Below, in pieces: positions 12,501-27,500 of a stretch of 64,000 nucleotides of DNA. The translations under genes were made by a program, and so were the position numbers. A model generated the notes under the pieces. That model saw nothing but the letters and a program-made list of their open reading frames with translations. It made no database searches and was not told the DNA's origin. Origin of the DNA: Haliclystus octoradiatus (lineage: Eukaryota > Cnidaria > Staurozoa > Stauromedusae > Haliclystidae); assembly GCA_916610825.1 (NCBI GenBank), contig OU744448.1:11660125-11724124 (forward strand), given 5' to 3'. The stretch's first letter is position 1; every line of letters starts with the position of its first letter.

Positions 12501-15500
12501 CTAATAATATAGTTTTGGTTGATTTTGAATTTTATTAAATTTTCTTGGTTTTTTAGTCGTTTTTGAGATGTTGTTATTAATAGCGCTATACTTTTTTATC
12601 AGCTACTGTCATTTTATTAGCTGAACACCAGTCAAAGTTGCCTTTAATGTCTTTCTCAAGCTTTTCTTCTAGGTCATTTTCAGAATCTCCACTTGCAACT
12701 ACAGTGCTTTCATCAGTGCATACAAAATTACAGATGTATCTTTGTTGTCAATATGAAAATCATTTATAAAAATAATGAAAAACAAAGGGCCAAGAACACT
12801 ACATTGAGGCATTCCAGATGTAATACATGCTTCATCCGAAAGTACATCTTGAAACATGGTTCCTTGTTTACGCAGTTTTATTTAAGTATGAGGAGAACCA
12901 CTTCAAACTAGATTCATTGCAATCATTCATCTGTATAATCCAAGTTTCTTAATCAAAAGTTCATGATCGATAAGATCAAACGCTTTACTTACATCTAAAA
13001 ATACAGTACTAAAAAATTTGTTATCGTAAATTGCTTTATAAAAAAGTTCACTAAGAAATATTAACGCATCTTCGCGTGAATGACCAGGACGAAATCCAAT
13101 GTGATATTTTTAAAGTAAATTGTTGGACTGTAAAAAACTGTAGAACTCATGATGCCCATGTTTTTCAATAATTTTGGAAAGTACAGATAAGATTGAAATT
13201 GGTTGATGATTGCCTCCTTTGTTGATAGAGACAACTTTCGTAATTTTCCAGCATGATGGGAAAATAGATGTCCAAATTGACAAGTTAATTATTTTCGTGA
13301 TCTGGTGCTATAATTGGTGCAACGCAACGCAATAGTCTGGCACTTATTCCATCAAGACCAGTACTTTTACTTGCATCAAATGATTCAAAGTGTTGTTTTA
13401 CTTCCTCGATATCCACTTCACAAATAGAGAATTGAGCATCTTTATTTTGAATGTTCTTGTTCACAAAATTAAAGACGGATGTCTCAAATTTTGAAATTGT
13501 CTCTGCAGTTGGCTGTTCAAATTGTATATGTTTCGCAATTTGAGTAAAATCTTTATCAGATACTAGTTTTCTGTCAATAGTTAGAGATGAAGTTTGCCGT
13601 TTGAATTCAGCAGGATTTTAGTTGTTTTATTAATTTCCACATGCTGGTTTTGTCAGAAGCATTATCCACTTAAACCGATTGTAGGCTAATAATCGCTTTT
13701 GGCAGAACGAATCAAGTTGGTTACAAAATTTCGCCACTTGTTTCTATTTTTGATATCCTTTTTCTTGAATAGTAATCACGCTTTATTATTGAAAATCGTA
13801 TTTCTGCTGTCATCCAGTCAGATTGACTTTCATATTTTACTCTCTTTGTTCATGGACATTTCTATCATCAAGAAATTCATGAATATCTAATACTGACCAA
13901 GGTACTTGAGATAAGTCTTGAGGAAATCTTCTTCTTTAAATCGTTTGTATGATCTATATTTGATCATTGTTGGATTCCTCTTGTTGTTTATTGAACGACA
14001 TACAAGAACAGTGCGGAAATGATCACTAACTGCAATTGGTAGCACTTTTACAGCTTTCAAGTTGTCTTTTTGAAGTATAAATGTGATCAATTAGAGTTGC
14101 AGTATTTTCTGTCATTCTTGTTGGGTTTGTAATCATCTGTTTCAAACCAGCTGAAGTTGTAATTTCAACTAATTTTGTAGTTTCATTGGATTCGATTTTG
14201 AGAAGGTCAATATTGAAATCCCCTAGTAAAATAAATTCTTTGTCCTCATTTGTAACTTGCTCTATAGGCTAAGTAGTTTAAAGTCAGCTATCCACTGGTT
14301 AGTTGCTTATAGTGGCCTATAGCGTAATTGCAATGATTATTCCTTCCAAATTTTTTAGGTTCAATTCAATAAAAATATTTTCAGTGTTGATATTTTCCAA
14401 ATCATCTCTACGTATGTAAGTTAAATGATCTTGGATATAAATAGCAACACCACCTCTTCTACTACATTGTCTGTCTTTTCGTTCTATATTATAGCCATCT
14501 ACGTTTATTTGGGCATCATTATAACTATTATCTAGCCATATTTCCGTTATACCTAATCAGGGTCCGACAAAAGTAGAAATCTTGGAATCCTAGATTCTGG
14601 AAAGTTAGAGCAGATTCAGAAAAAATTTGATATTTGTAATGATTTATTGGTCAGACATCAACAAAAAAATTCAGAAGAAAATGTTGAACCGCCCCTAAGA
14701 TTCCAGAAGGCTGAACTTTTTGTCGGACCCTGTATCTAATATTTGTAAAGATTATGCTGACAGGATAGGATGAAGTTGGTCTATATGTTTAGGTAAACTG
14801 CGTATATTCCATTGGGCAATTTAGTAGTTCCTCTAGGCAAGTTAGTGATTGTTCCGCGTTTATTTATATATATCTAAATTTGTTGTAGGTGACCCAGGAT
14901 TTAATTTGATTTCTCCAGATAGTAACAATAGTAATAAATAAAATCCATTATAATTAATACAATATTTCTTGTCTTTCGACTTCTTCCAATTGCTACAATT
15001 TCTAAAGTAATTATGATTCCATTGTTCTATGATGGAATATTTTGTTGTTCGATAAAAAGAATGTTCTACAAAATTGTGATCTGGATTTGTTGTGTTGAAA
15101 TTAGTAAAATTTCTCAAGCAAATCGAAAGTTCCAAATAAAAATTAGTTTAAAAATTGCAACCATATCTCCTTTACCAGAAACTAATAGGCTAACATATTA
15201 CAAAGTACAAATTTCAGCTTTCATCAAAAAATGCTGCTTAACCTTTTTATGTATAAAACTTCCTTTAGGAATCCCAAAGATATAGCAGTAAAACCAAACC
15301 TAACTAAATAATTAATTAAGAAATATTGGAATTATGAAACATTAAAATTATCTATAAAATGCTGGTTTGAAATTGAGAAATTCTTCCTGATAATCAAATC
15401 CTTTATCTCCAAGGTAAAAAGTTATAAAAATAATAAGAATACTTTGCAAAATTACTAGGCCCTAATAACTAAATTTGCAATAAAGTGTCTATTGTATGAT

Positions 15501-18500
15501 AGGTTGTACTTTGATTATATTTCATCATGTATATCAGCGATAAATCAAAAAACAGGTATTTGCGAAAGTTCCGATGTAATCTTAAATCATTTTCAAGCAA
15601 TTGAGAAAGAGATTGTTAAACAGTTTGACATGTTATATATAGGAAAAAATCTAGTTTTCATCATAATAATTAACCTATTGTTCTTTGGTTTTTTTTAACA
15701 TGCAAAAACTACACACATTATGACGGAAGACAAAATTCTATGAAGACAGCAATTACGGAAACAATACAACAGCACATTTTAAAACTAACAAATGCTTTAC
15801 AAAATAATTTATTCAAATACAAAAGATCGGTAGCAAAATAAAACACGTCTTCTTTTATCGCCGTATTTGAACGTTTAGTAAGCTCTCATCAGCTAATTCA
15901 AAGCGTTTTTCTTTCTTGTTCTCATTTTGTAAAATGATACAATCGTGCATGGCTAGTACAAATGATACAAGTGTAAGTTAACCAGGAAGTGAACCGTATG
16001 ATTGCCATTAATAGTATACATGGAAAAATACATGTATTTTCGAACAAAAACGGATTTTTTTGTTTCCCATCATCCGCAAACTAGTTGACAACTACGGCAA
16101 CTAGGAAGGAATATATGCAAGGGTTCCCTGGGTTTCACAGCTAGTTATATCCCCCAAAGAAATATTTTGTATTTTGTAAAGTCACATTATAGGCTACCCA
16201 GCAGAGATCAGGTAAGAATTGCTGGTATTGTATAATTTTTCTAATATTTTTTTTTCTGGTATGCAAGCATGCCCCATGTCCTCTAAGAACTTAATCAGTC
16301 ATTCTTGTTATTGAATACTTTAGGTTTCCTGAGAAGTACTGGTAATCAAAGACTTTTGAAGCCTTCTGTGCGGTGTTACTCAGACCAGGTCAGTGCTTAA
16401 TTGTTTGATTGATTGTAGCCTACCAGCTAGAAATCTAGAATTCTGTTATTCTTATTAAAACAGAGCGAAGCATCTAAGCATGACTTTGATTAATTGATTA
16501 TTGTTCTACTGGACTTCATCCTTGTAAGTTGTAAGTGTGACGTTTTGATACTAAACAAATATGTGATGCTTAGTAATGGTTTTAATGCCCAGGCTTGAAT
16601 AACCCATTGGCTATATTTCCATTTATCTTCAGCTTGGACTGTAATTTAAACCTTCTTGATATTTTTAATTTATTTATTTTGGCAACTTCATGGCACTATT
16701 TGACTTCATATACAACAGATGGTGACATACGTAATGTTGAACTGTATTTACTGCATGCAATGACTTGACATATATCTAGATTTACAGCAGTAGGCTACAC
16801 AACTTCTATATATTGGCTCCTTCATTAGGTAGACAAGCTTATCATTTACAGAAGTGATGTTAATGCGCTGCTTTAGAGCTATAAAGATCCTTCTATAAGG
16901 TTCAGTACTTTGAGAAATATCTAATCATCTACAAATACACTATTTATATAAGTTAAAGGTAAACTTCATTTGGTATTTTGATGGGTGCAATGCATTGCGA
17001 TGCAAGCATGTCTGAAGGGTCTGAGAAAAGAGTCAGCATTCTGGAATCCTAGAGGCATTTCAACATTTTGAGTTTGACCAATAAATCATAAAAATTATAA
17101 CTTTCTCTTGAATTTGCTCTATTCTTCCGGAATGTAGAATTCCAGGATTTCTACTTTTGTGTGACCCTACATGTCTGTAGGATAATGTCTATCCTTCGTA
17201 TTAAAAAACTTTGGAATGAAATAATTGACCTGTCAAAGATATTTGCAAACATAAACTTGTTCAATTACATCTAATAATTCTATAGCAAAAAACAAAAGCA
17301 GAGAATAACTTCTTTGATGGGAATGTTATTTGTATAAAAACAATTATATTACTCTCACTAAGATAACTTATCAGGATCTGGAGTTGTGTGGTAGGCAAGC
17401 AGGTATTGTTTCAATAGATTATCAGTAGGCTAAGTATGGATTAAGACATGTTGGAAGCACGAGGTATAACAGGATCAGTAAGTAACATCCGCATCAATCT
17501 TTTAAAAAATGCCCAACATGCTAGTTTGTAAAATATGTTTATTAAACCGGATCTAGACTGTTTAAAGACATCAAAGAGTATTTGACAAGACTTCAAATTC
17601 ATTATTTCCTCTATTTCGGCTTCAATTGATCCTTAAACGTTTGCAATTAAAAACTTATTAAACAGTCTAGATCTATGTGTACACTATTAGGCATTTGGGT
17701 AGGGTTGAAGTGTTGAATTTTGCCATATTGTTATCAGGATGGTAGTATCCACCATGTGTACAGGACAGAAGCAACATGGCTGCCATCTAGAATTGCTCTA
17801 GTTTATTCTGAAAAACGAGTTAATGATTGGCTGTCTTATACCATGAATCCAAATTATGAGGAAATGATAGTTGGTAATGATGACAGCACTGTATGTAAAC
17901 CTGTTGACCAAGAGGAAGATTTATGGCTGACAATGTGCTCCAACCCTAGCCCAAATGACAACACTATATACCCAAGCTCTTTGAATAGTAATTGATCAAG
18001 ATGGTGTTTACTAGTGGAGATGTATCATCTTTGGGCCACAAAACATCTTTTCTTTGTCTTATCATACTGTTACAAGGTCATTTAACTTATACTAATAATA
18101 CTACTCTAAACACCAGTTATTCAATGACTGCTATTGAAGAATTCCTATATTGTATATTATAAATTTGATAACGCTATATAATAATTATCTAAACATCTTA
18201 ATATCTTACTAATCTCATTTATTTAGAACAGTTCCGTTATAATGTCTGCATTTTATATTAATTATTGTATGATTAAAGTTTTAATTTTATTTTATGAAGG
18301 CACATATGTATTGACTGCTTTCAATTCCTTGTTTAGGCTATCTGATTAATGTACGCTGGGTACCATTAGAATCTTTATTAAAATCTTTATTTCAAATTTC
18401 CAATCAAGCCTTTGTTTGATAAGAATTCTTTCAAATTTCCAACAGTTTTCATTGTTATTAACAACATTCACTGTTAATCATTAATCAACAAACAGCAATC

Positions 18501-21500
18501 ACTGTTGTGGCACACTTATTATTACTCACCGCCTATGTTAATCAAATTGTAACATCAACAGCTGCTCAAAAGGCTAGGCCTACACAAATTGCAAAATTTG
18601 ATAATTTTTTTAGGTGTCACAATAAGAATTTTGTAGGGATCATTTTTTTAGATCGGATCAGATCGGATAGACGTTTTATCTAGCAGTTTGGATGGAATCA
18701 AATCCAGATTACAGATAGTCTGTACTGTTGTCCAATTTCAGAAATCTGACACCAACCCTTAGTTGCTAACATCATAACATGAATTGATAAAAGATGGCAT
18801 CATTGTTCTAATATTCTGTGAACATATTTGTTCCATCACATTACCTAGATTCTGTTGTTCATTACATCAAACCTTTTCTTTCATTTTTAAGATAACAAAT
18901 TTAAATCATAAACATTTTGTTTAATTAACCACAAATAAAGCACAGCACTTGTGCTCTCACATGGTTTCTGATCTTACCATACAATTAAACACATGATAAA
19001 TTTGAACTGACAATAGATGCAATTTTTAGGCTACTTAGAAGCTGAATTCAGTCAATCACGCAAGCTCATATCAATGCCATCAATTTCAAATTCATCAGCA
19101 ATTTCAATTCCATATTTTCCTAGGACATTGTTGAACCTCGTTATTATCCCAATACACCTTTCATCGTAAAGTGCCTTTATCTTTCTTGATTTAAAACAAT
19201 GATCTTGCTCTCTGTCTTTTCGCTGTCTAACGTCTATTGTATGCATTACTTCAGTTTCCTCGTTCTCGGCATACAAGAGGCACAATGGTAATTCATCAAA
19301 CTCTTCTTCAGCCAAACATTTGGCTAGTAGATAGCACACCATCAGTTCTTCTGATAAAACAGTAGTCATCAAGGTAATGGCTAATCCTGCTGGTCTCACT
19401 TCCATTATTAGCTCCATCAACAGTTGTAGTAAGCAGCCGCCAGTCTTCTTGAAACTGCAGTATCTAGACTGTGCATATTTATTACTCATCAATCTAGTAT
19501 TAGAACATAACAAAGATCTGCTACAATTCATTCTTGCAATTTGATTGGTTAATGCCAATAACGCCATTTCCCTATAACCAAGCTTGACCCCGTCGATGTC
19601 AAGAAATTTATTAAAATACCAAGCAACCGATAATTATTTTACTCATGGCATTAAATTAACTAGCAAGTAATAAAAAGCAAATACAGTGAATATTTGTAGA
19701 GTTATATATAATTTTATTAAGTCACTGTTTTGTGCAGTTTCTCAGTTGTTCAACATAAATCAAATTGCTTGCAGAAGAAATATCCAAGCCAGGAAACAAA
19801 CATGTTTAAAGTCTATCGAAATATTTTGCTCAAATTAATACTTCAAAAACAATTTGCCTAACTTTTACTGAATTGATAATTGTGGAAACACACCGTATAG
19901 GTATACCGTATAAACCCTAAATTTCTTGCAAAGAAAAGCTTTCAATAAACTATCGAAACCAAAACATAAATAAACTTAAAGGTCATTAAACCATTCCTCC
20001 AAATGAAAGTTAGCAATATTCTGAAAATGTATCATAAATTCAATAATCTGCTCTTTTAAATCGCATGCAGTCAATAAATCTTTCTTCCCGTTCACAACTT
20101 TTTACGAAATTCTTCTAATTATAGGTAAGACACATTTCCTTTCCTTTTTCCAGTCAGTAAAATATTTTTTAAAGATAAGAATCTATGATTATGTAAGAAA
20201 ACGATGTTATGCATCCATTCTTTAATTTCAAGAAGAAAATATCAATTTTTCGATATCAATTTTTTCCTCGCATCTTTTGAATTGATTCAAAAATTTCATG
20301 AAAAATTCAAGGCAAGTGTACAGTTCTAGACTCAGGAGAAAACTCCGAAGGCGAAAATTACTCGTCAAGGCAGCTCGTAATTTTCTGATGCCTTCTCGTT
20401 TTCTCCTAATTGCTGCTCGTGGTGCTATCAGAGCATAGTTCACGGAAAGTTTGATGTTTCATCGATCACGTGTTTTCCAAACCCAATGTGTAATTAATAT
20501 CCTACGTCGCTTTGCATTAAGCTTCTGCTTGGAATTTACCAACCACAAATTGATACTTTCATCTGATTCAAGCTACTTATGTCGTATTCTTGATACAGTT
20601 TGCTTCACCATCTGATCAATTCTATAATCAAAAGGTCGGCCTATGTCTGTTGCACTGTACACTCCAAGCTATGTCGTGCCATTGATTTTGTGTTATTCGG
20701 TGAGAAACTCTTTGCTCGCTTGGGCTAATGAGTTATCACAAAAAATAACAAAAATGACCCCACGCACAGGCAACATCTGATCAGATGACTGGTTTGATTG
20801 TAACTGGCCCAAATTAAATTTAGTTACATCAAAATTCATTAGGTACATTTACAAAATAATGCTTTTACTTTTCATAAATGAACCTTATACATACATCTTT
20901 GAAGTTCAAATTCCATTCATATTTGTCTCCCTCTCCACTAAGATATATAATCTTATCAAATTAGTAATTTAAATGTTTTGCTTTTTCCACTGCCATAGTC
21001 TGTTTGAATGCAATATCAAATACAACTTGAACAAAGACAAGTCAATATGTTATCTAAATTCAACTGTCTTTAAACACTACTTAATTGACTTATCAACATA
21101 CTAGCAATGAGTCACCTGCTCTGCTGGCTTAATTTGGGCCTAGTAAATTTTACAGACTGGGTATGAGCGGTAGCAATAGTAAGGTGTGGGCACCCATGGA
21201 CAAAAGGCAAACCTGATAGCACTCCCACCAATTAACATTACAAACCTCATCAATCAGCCACACTGCTAAGTCAGTGGAATTCCTAATTATGCTTATGTGA
21301 TAATGATCCACATGCATAATGATTACACATACATCATAGCAAACAGTGATTGGTCAACAACAATCACAACACATCATAACACTCAGCAATTGATCACACA
21401 AAGTCCCAGGCTTTAAATATCTATTAATCTCTAAAATATGACATTGTAATCAAATGTAATTCTGCAAGATGATTTGTTGGTCCATGTCTTTGGAAATCCT

Positions 21501-24500
21501 AGAATAAACATTTTTCAAAAATTCCCTTTGAAATTTGACAATAAAATTATGCCAGATGCTCCAAGCCTAAGAAGAATATAGGAAACTACTATTACAAAGT
21601 ATAATTAAACAACAGCTGTCTCTATTATAGATTAACATTGTGAAGTTTCATTTAATCCAAGGACATTTTACCAAATAGTGGAAAAATTGAATTGAAATTG
21701 AATTTTAAATCATTAATGCAAAATTCAAACAACCTTCCACAGTATAAATTTTATTATGTTGATGTGTTTTTGAAACATGACACCCTGTGTAGTTTGTTCT
21801 TGGGAGTTGTAAAAATGTGCCGTAAAAGTCATACAACTAAAACAGTATACTGGTATTTTCTTTCGTTGTGTGAAATAGAAAGCGAGATATAAAATTGAAG
21901 CATGTGCGAACGTTTACTGAATTTACTGGAATACAAAAATTATTATGATATGTAACTCGAATATCTTACCTGCAGAATGACAAAGGAAACAGGAGAAAGC
22001 TGAACACATCATTTTGCATTTATTGATATAAATTGTGTTGAACCAATTGTCAATTTTTGTCCATCAAAAAAGTACAATGTTATATTCCAATGGTTTCAAT
22101 GGGGCTTAGTGCATTGCTTAGGGCATTGGACCTCTGCCCGTAATGTGGTTCAATCCTGGAAAAAGCACTATGAGTTGACGATAGGAAGGGCAGCTGGTTA
22201 TTAAGCCCACACACACTCCAAAAACACTAACTAACCAACCAGCCGGGTGAAAGAAAGCTACTAGCTTACCGGTTTGTATTAAAATGATAAATCCAAAATC
22301 AATCTACAAATTTGAAATGTTGATGTGATGTGATGTGATAAATATTTGGTCATAAAAAGCATGCATGTTTATAAAAAAATGTAAGCTAAATAAATTATGA
22401 CCAGGGTCAACCCTTAAGCAAAACTGCTTGTTTGTTTGGGTGACCCCATAATTAACAAGTTATTATAAATCCTCAAATAATTGAGAAATTAGGTATATAG
22501 GCATATGAATAATATTATTAGATAAGTAAATAGAAATATTATAGTAGGCCTACTTAATATGGTTTCACATTGTTCATTTTGAATTAAAAGTAATATATGG
22601 TAATAGTGTTTTCCAATAATTTAATACAAATTCAAAAAATACAGTAGGTACAATTTTTTATCAGCGTTTAAGGAAACGAAGGATGAAAAAAGATAAAATT
22701 AGGATTTGATCTATTTGTTAGTTTGCTTCGCATATATAGCAGTCACGTTCAGTGCATGTTGTGTTATATTTGTCAATCAGGTACTTTTTTAGGTAGCTAG
22801 TGAAACTAGAAATCGGAAGCTGCAAATTAAATCGAAAGTAAAAGAATTCCACAATGTTGGGAAGTAGTAAGAGGGGAAACATTGGTGCAAGGAAGATCTG
22901 GAAAAATCTGGAAAAGGTGGAATAAAAACATTGTTTTGCCGCCGATGGTTTTTTCGAAATTGAAAAATTGCAGATATCGAAGTGGGACAACGGTTTTTGA
23001 TGACTGGATGCAGGAGTGCAAATACTTTAACGTTGTACAAATCACAAATTTTTAGAAGACTCAGACTTTTGAAAAGAGGATCCGAGTGTGTTAGCCTTGG
23101 TTTTGACATAATAACCCGGACACATGTTTTTTGAAGAAACAGTATGCCATGGGCTTAATTTGCTTACTATTTCCCCAAATTTCAAGAGCATATTCTAAAT
23201 AAGGTTTAACGATTGCGTTGTAGATTTGAAGTTTATGGTTAAAATTCAAAAAGTTTTTGATTCGCACAATTGAATAAATGCTTTTTTGCAATTTTAATCG
23301 AACATGGTTGATATGGGTTCGCCAATTTAGCCTATTATCAATCAGAACACCAAGAAATTTCACAGCTTTTGTTTTAAAATCTGTGCCACATCGCTCCAAT
23401 AATTGACCATTTATAGAAATGTTAAAATCAGATCATTTGAAATTGCCAAAAAGAATAAACTTACATTTATTTTCATTTAGTGTTAGCTTATTATCAGCAA
23501 CCATTGAGAAACACAACTTAACTCATGATTAACATTATTTTCAAGGGTTTTTATATCACTTCCAGACAGCTGCAACGTAGTATCATCAGTAAAAAGGTTT
23601 ACATCCAATTTTGAACATAACGGAAGGTCATTAATAAAAATGGGAAAAAGAAGTGGGCCTAAAATACTTCCCTGTGGCACACCACAAAAGATGTTACATT
23701 GAAGAGTTGACATGGTGTCATCAAAATATAGAAATTGAGTGCGATTTTTTAAATAGTTCTTAAACCATATTAGGGCTTGGCTATCCAAACCGTAGTGTGA
23801 TAATTTTGACAGCAAGATATCATGAAACACAGTGTCAAAAGCTTTCTTAAGATCCAAAAAAGACCAACATGATACTTTTCGTTTGAATTTTTGAACTGAT
23901 TTTGTAAAAAAATTTAAATACAATGGATGGGATTGTGGAATTTGCGAAAGCCAAACTGAAATTGTGATAAGAAATGATAAGAGAAATATGAATAAAGTTG
24001 GTTATACACAGCATGTTCCAAGACCTTTGAAAATATTGGCAAAATTGAGATTGGTCTATAGTTGGAGAAAGTGTGCTTGTCACCTGCTTTGAATAATGGT
24101 AAAACTTTGGCACATTTATATAAGTGAGGGATGTAGCCTGATTTTATAGACAAATTGATTAGATATGTCAGTGGAAAAAGTAAAGGATCTTTGATTGATT
24201 TTAAACATTGATTTGAGATATTGTCAAGACCACAGCTGTTTTTGTTCCTCATTTCTGTAATTATTTTTGATTTAATTCCTCACTTATGTTGATTGATAAG
24301 ATCTAGACCTATGTTTGTGAAAAAGGAATTAAACTATTGGCGATGATTGACTTTTCAGAAATTTTTCTACTGTCGAGTTTGAAAAAGGAAGGGTAACGAT
24401 TGCACGATGATAGGCCTGTCGCTCTGGAATCAAACAATCTAGAGCAATTACAGCACATGCTCTAATATCAGGCTTATTGTTAATTCTACCGTGTGGTAAG

Positions 24501-27500
24501 CATCTCCTGAAAAACTTGAATATTAGCGGAAGCCCATTACCATTCATGAGACTTTTCCGCAGGTTGTTTTTACCTTTGTCTTTCTTGCTGGGATCTCTGC
24601 ACCCTTTGAAAGCCCAATGGCAACATTACTATATATGGTTCTCGGCTATATAATTGAGGTTATAATAGTTTCAGTACTGTATTTGAAAAATAGAAAGTGG
24701 AAATAGATGAACTACAAACTGGTTAGATACTGCAAACGTTGTTACTTAATTCATTGTCCCATTTATTATTGTAGAAATCTCAAAAGAAAATCTTGAGGAA
24801 CCAACTTTTCAGTGATTTTGATAAAGGATTCGTTTGCTTTGAATTTGCATAAGGCAAAGCCAGAAAATTGTTCGTAAAAGCTATATATTGGATGTTTAAA
24901 TAAAAGATATGTAGATGCCTATCATACTAATTCACATGAGAGTGTTTATTTATAATAAGATGGTAATAAGAAAGCCAAAACAATGAATTTCAGGTCGAAA
25001 CAACAGTTACTTTTAAAGTGCCAAAACAAATGCACTTCAACCTGCTGGTTCAGAGGGTGACATCTTTTTTATTGCTTTGACACTATTTAAAAAGGAAGAT
25101 CCTATGTAGTTACTTCATTTCTGCTTTAATATGAAGGCGGTAGCTTATTAAAATATTTCACAATGCTGTCTTGTATATATGAAATATTGTATAATTGTCA
25201 TTTCATGAATGTGTGAATTCCATGTTATGCTACCCAAATAGGAATATCCAATATAATAACTAACGCAATCAAATAATGTTAGAACATCATATATAAAACA
25301 CTCCGAGAAATGAACATTGTGATAATATTAAAGCCTCGAAACATACCTATGTTTCTTTATTAACTTCTTCTCATATACATGCAATCTATACTGAGAATTG
25401 TGAAAACTGAACCGAGAAGAAAGTGAAACCAACTTTAAGTCATTTAGACTTGAGACACAAGCAAATTACCATGCTTTCAACTCACATGTATGCCTCTCTT
25501 ATCCTCTTTTTATAACCCCAGTTTTACAAGTTCATTTCATAGCAGCCTCTCAGCCAACTAATGTAAGATTTCAATTTATAAACAATCTTGAACAGCTGAT
25601 AATTCTGCCTTCTCTCCTCTCTCATTTGCCGATTTGATCAGTTTTGATACTAATTCCAATTTTTCTAAATAATTACTGTCGCTGCAAGTGGTGTCCACAA
25701 AATCGTTTACAGCAGATTAATATTATGAATTCTCTTTTGAAATATTCCTGGACAAATTGGGGATTTAACAGACTTAATGGGTAGATTTATAGTGTACTGT
25801 ATACGTAATATGAATAATATTCAATAATAATATAAATTCATAAGTAATACAGTTAAAATTTGAAAAACAGCCTTTTCACTGATTAGAAATAATTAAATTT
25901 GACGATAACAGTAAAATTTCTTTGTAAAGGCTTAATTGACATACATTTCATGATGGTACATGCGATAGAAGACACAGTAATTATTGCAACAGTTTTGATT
26001 TAATTTAAAATCATCTAAATAAATGTCTTAATTACTTTTATTTAAATTTAAATGCGATCCTCAGACATTTTTTTTACTCAAGGACTCATATTAAACAGGT
26101 ACTAAAGTACTAAATTTCCCGTCCTTTTAATGTGAAGTACGTATTGGTAATAATTGATAGAATCCCCTCAGAACAACTATAGAGACATCTGTTGTTATAA
26201 CAACTAAATGTGTTTAAAAGAAGTCTATTGTTTGTTTGTTTGTTTGTTTGTTACGTTTATTCAGAAGCCAGCAGTAAGCATAATGCTTCTTTTCACGCCA
26301 CTGACACAAAATGAAATACGTTAAGAATAGATATATAGAGTTATCTATTACACTAACACTCGTAATTAAGAACATTTACAAGACTTGATAAAATAAGAAG
26401 AATCAAGAATAAACTGAAGTATTGTTGCATGTGCTGATAAAGATAATATTGTTTTTCACATCCCATTCTTTTCTGTAAATGTTCTTTCATTTTTTTTTTT
26501 GAACAATTTCAATGCTGATATTTGGATAATATCACTGGAAAGTTTGTTCCACTGACTAACACCACGGCCAGTAAAAGACTTTTAATGCTTTTTGCCAACA
26601 TAAAAATTTCCTCCTATAGCAGATCTGGTTGCACGATTTGGAGGCTTCATAAATGGATGGATGTTTATTTGATCATAATAACATTTACATAAATACAAAT
26701 TTCCGATGATGGTTTTAAATGTTACATGATTAGATCATCGCGTAAGCTCTAAAAGCTTGTTTGTTTGGGAGACTTTATATTTACAGAAAATTAGAAATAA
26801 ATTTGAAATTTTAAAATATTTGAAATCAGGTTGAAATCAAAAATATTTAAATTTAAATTGTTAATAGTAGATGTTAGAAAATTAAACGAAAGGATATATA
26901 ATGTAAGGCAAGTAGCCTAGAGAAGAATAATGTATATGGTTGGTAAGGATTTAGTAGAACATTAATTGCAGCAAATGTAGCAGCCTGCTATTGTACATCT
27001 GTCATAGTAAGAGTCTATCAATGCAGTTTTCAAATCAATAGAGATTCGATGAGAGGACACATTTATATTGAAATCAAATTTAAAATTATTCCATGAATGC
27101 GCAAATTTGTAATTGGGGTAAGTTTGCAATTTGGAGCCTTTTGCGAAAGGTATAATGAAAGTGTTGTCTTTCCTGTGATGGGATCGCTGAAAGACAAACA
27201 TGTTTAAAACGCAGGAGGGACTTTACCTTCAATTACAGAATGGAGCATGGAAAACATTTTGGATCGACTAGATCATAAAATTGTAGAATTCCCAACCTTT
27301 TACAAAGAGGTTCAACGTGTGACCATGGTTTGACGTTCGATATGATTCGAATGCATTTCTTGTGCAATACATTGAGATATTTGAAGAAGGACTATGTCCC
27401 CAAATGGAAATTCCATAATGAAAATGTAGTTTGACCATTGTATTGTAAATTTGAAGTGTATGCTTTATCGATAGAAATTTTCTGACACGAATCACAATTT

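Larger units (their letters stand above)
11720..15135 (-). pseudogene. Decayed LINE with endonuclease, reverse transcriptase and a 2A-like peptide
   Basis: On the minus strand, from 5' to 3', I can read a 2A-like motif (14890-14937). Next comes an apurinic-type endonuclease (about 14230-14760) with [28 protein letters not shown] and LLGDFNID, then [10 protein letters not shown] and a SDHF motif near 14000-14110. The reverse transcriptase (about 12500-13400) follows, with [16 protein letters not shown] and [20 protein letters not shown]. The catalytic box is degenerate: a V-C-T-D-E version of YADDT near 12710. The 3' end near 11729-11745 is a short GATT tandem tail. Stops and frameshifts break the ORF, and a 175-bp MITE has inserted at 14558-14732 just upstream of GITEIW. 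The order and motifs fit the CR1/L2-like APE LINEs. It sits inside TRAP1 intron 1. Confidence 0.82.

Noticed and set aside
17371-17401. A small TRAP1 exon between CTTATCAG and CAGGTATTG
   Set aside because: It would end in phase 1, while the next TRAP1 exon (32356) needs phase 0, and its peptide matches nothing in the family.
20228-20443. A 71-codon minus ORF rich in Arg and Phe
   Set aside because: No motif, no splice or start context worth noting, and AT-rich flanks; it looks like a chance ORF.
24329-24547. A 72-codon minus ORF upstream of the LINE
   Set aside because: No recognisable domain and no continuation on either side; it may be repeat debris.
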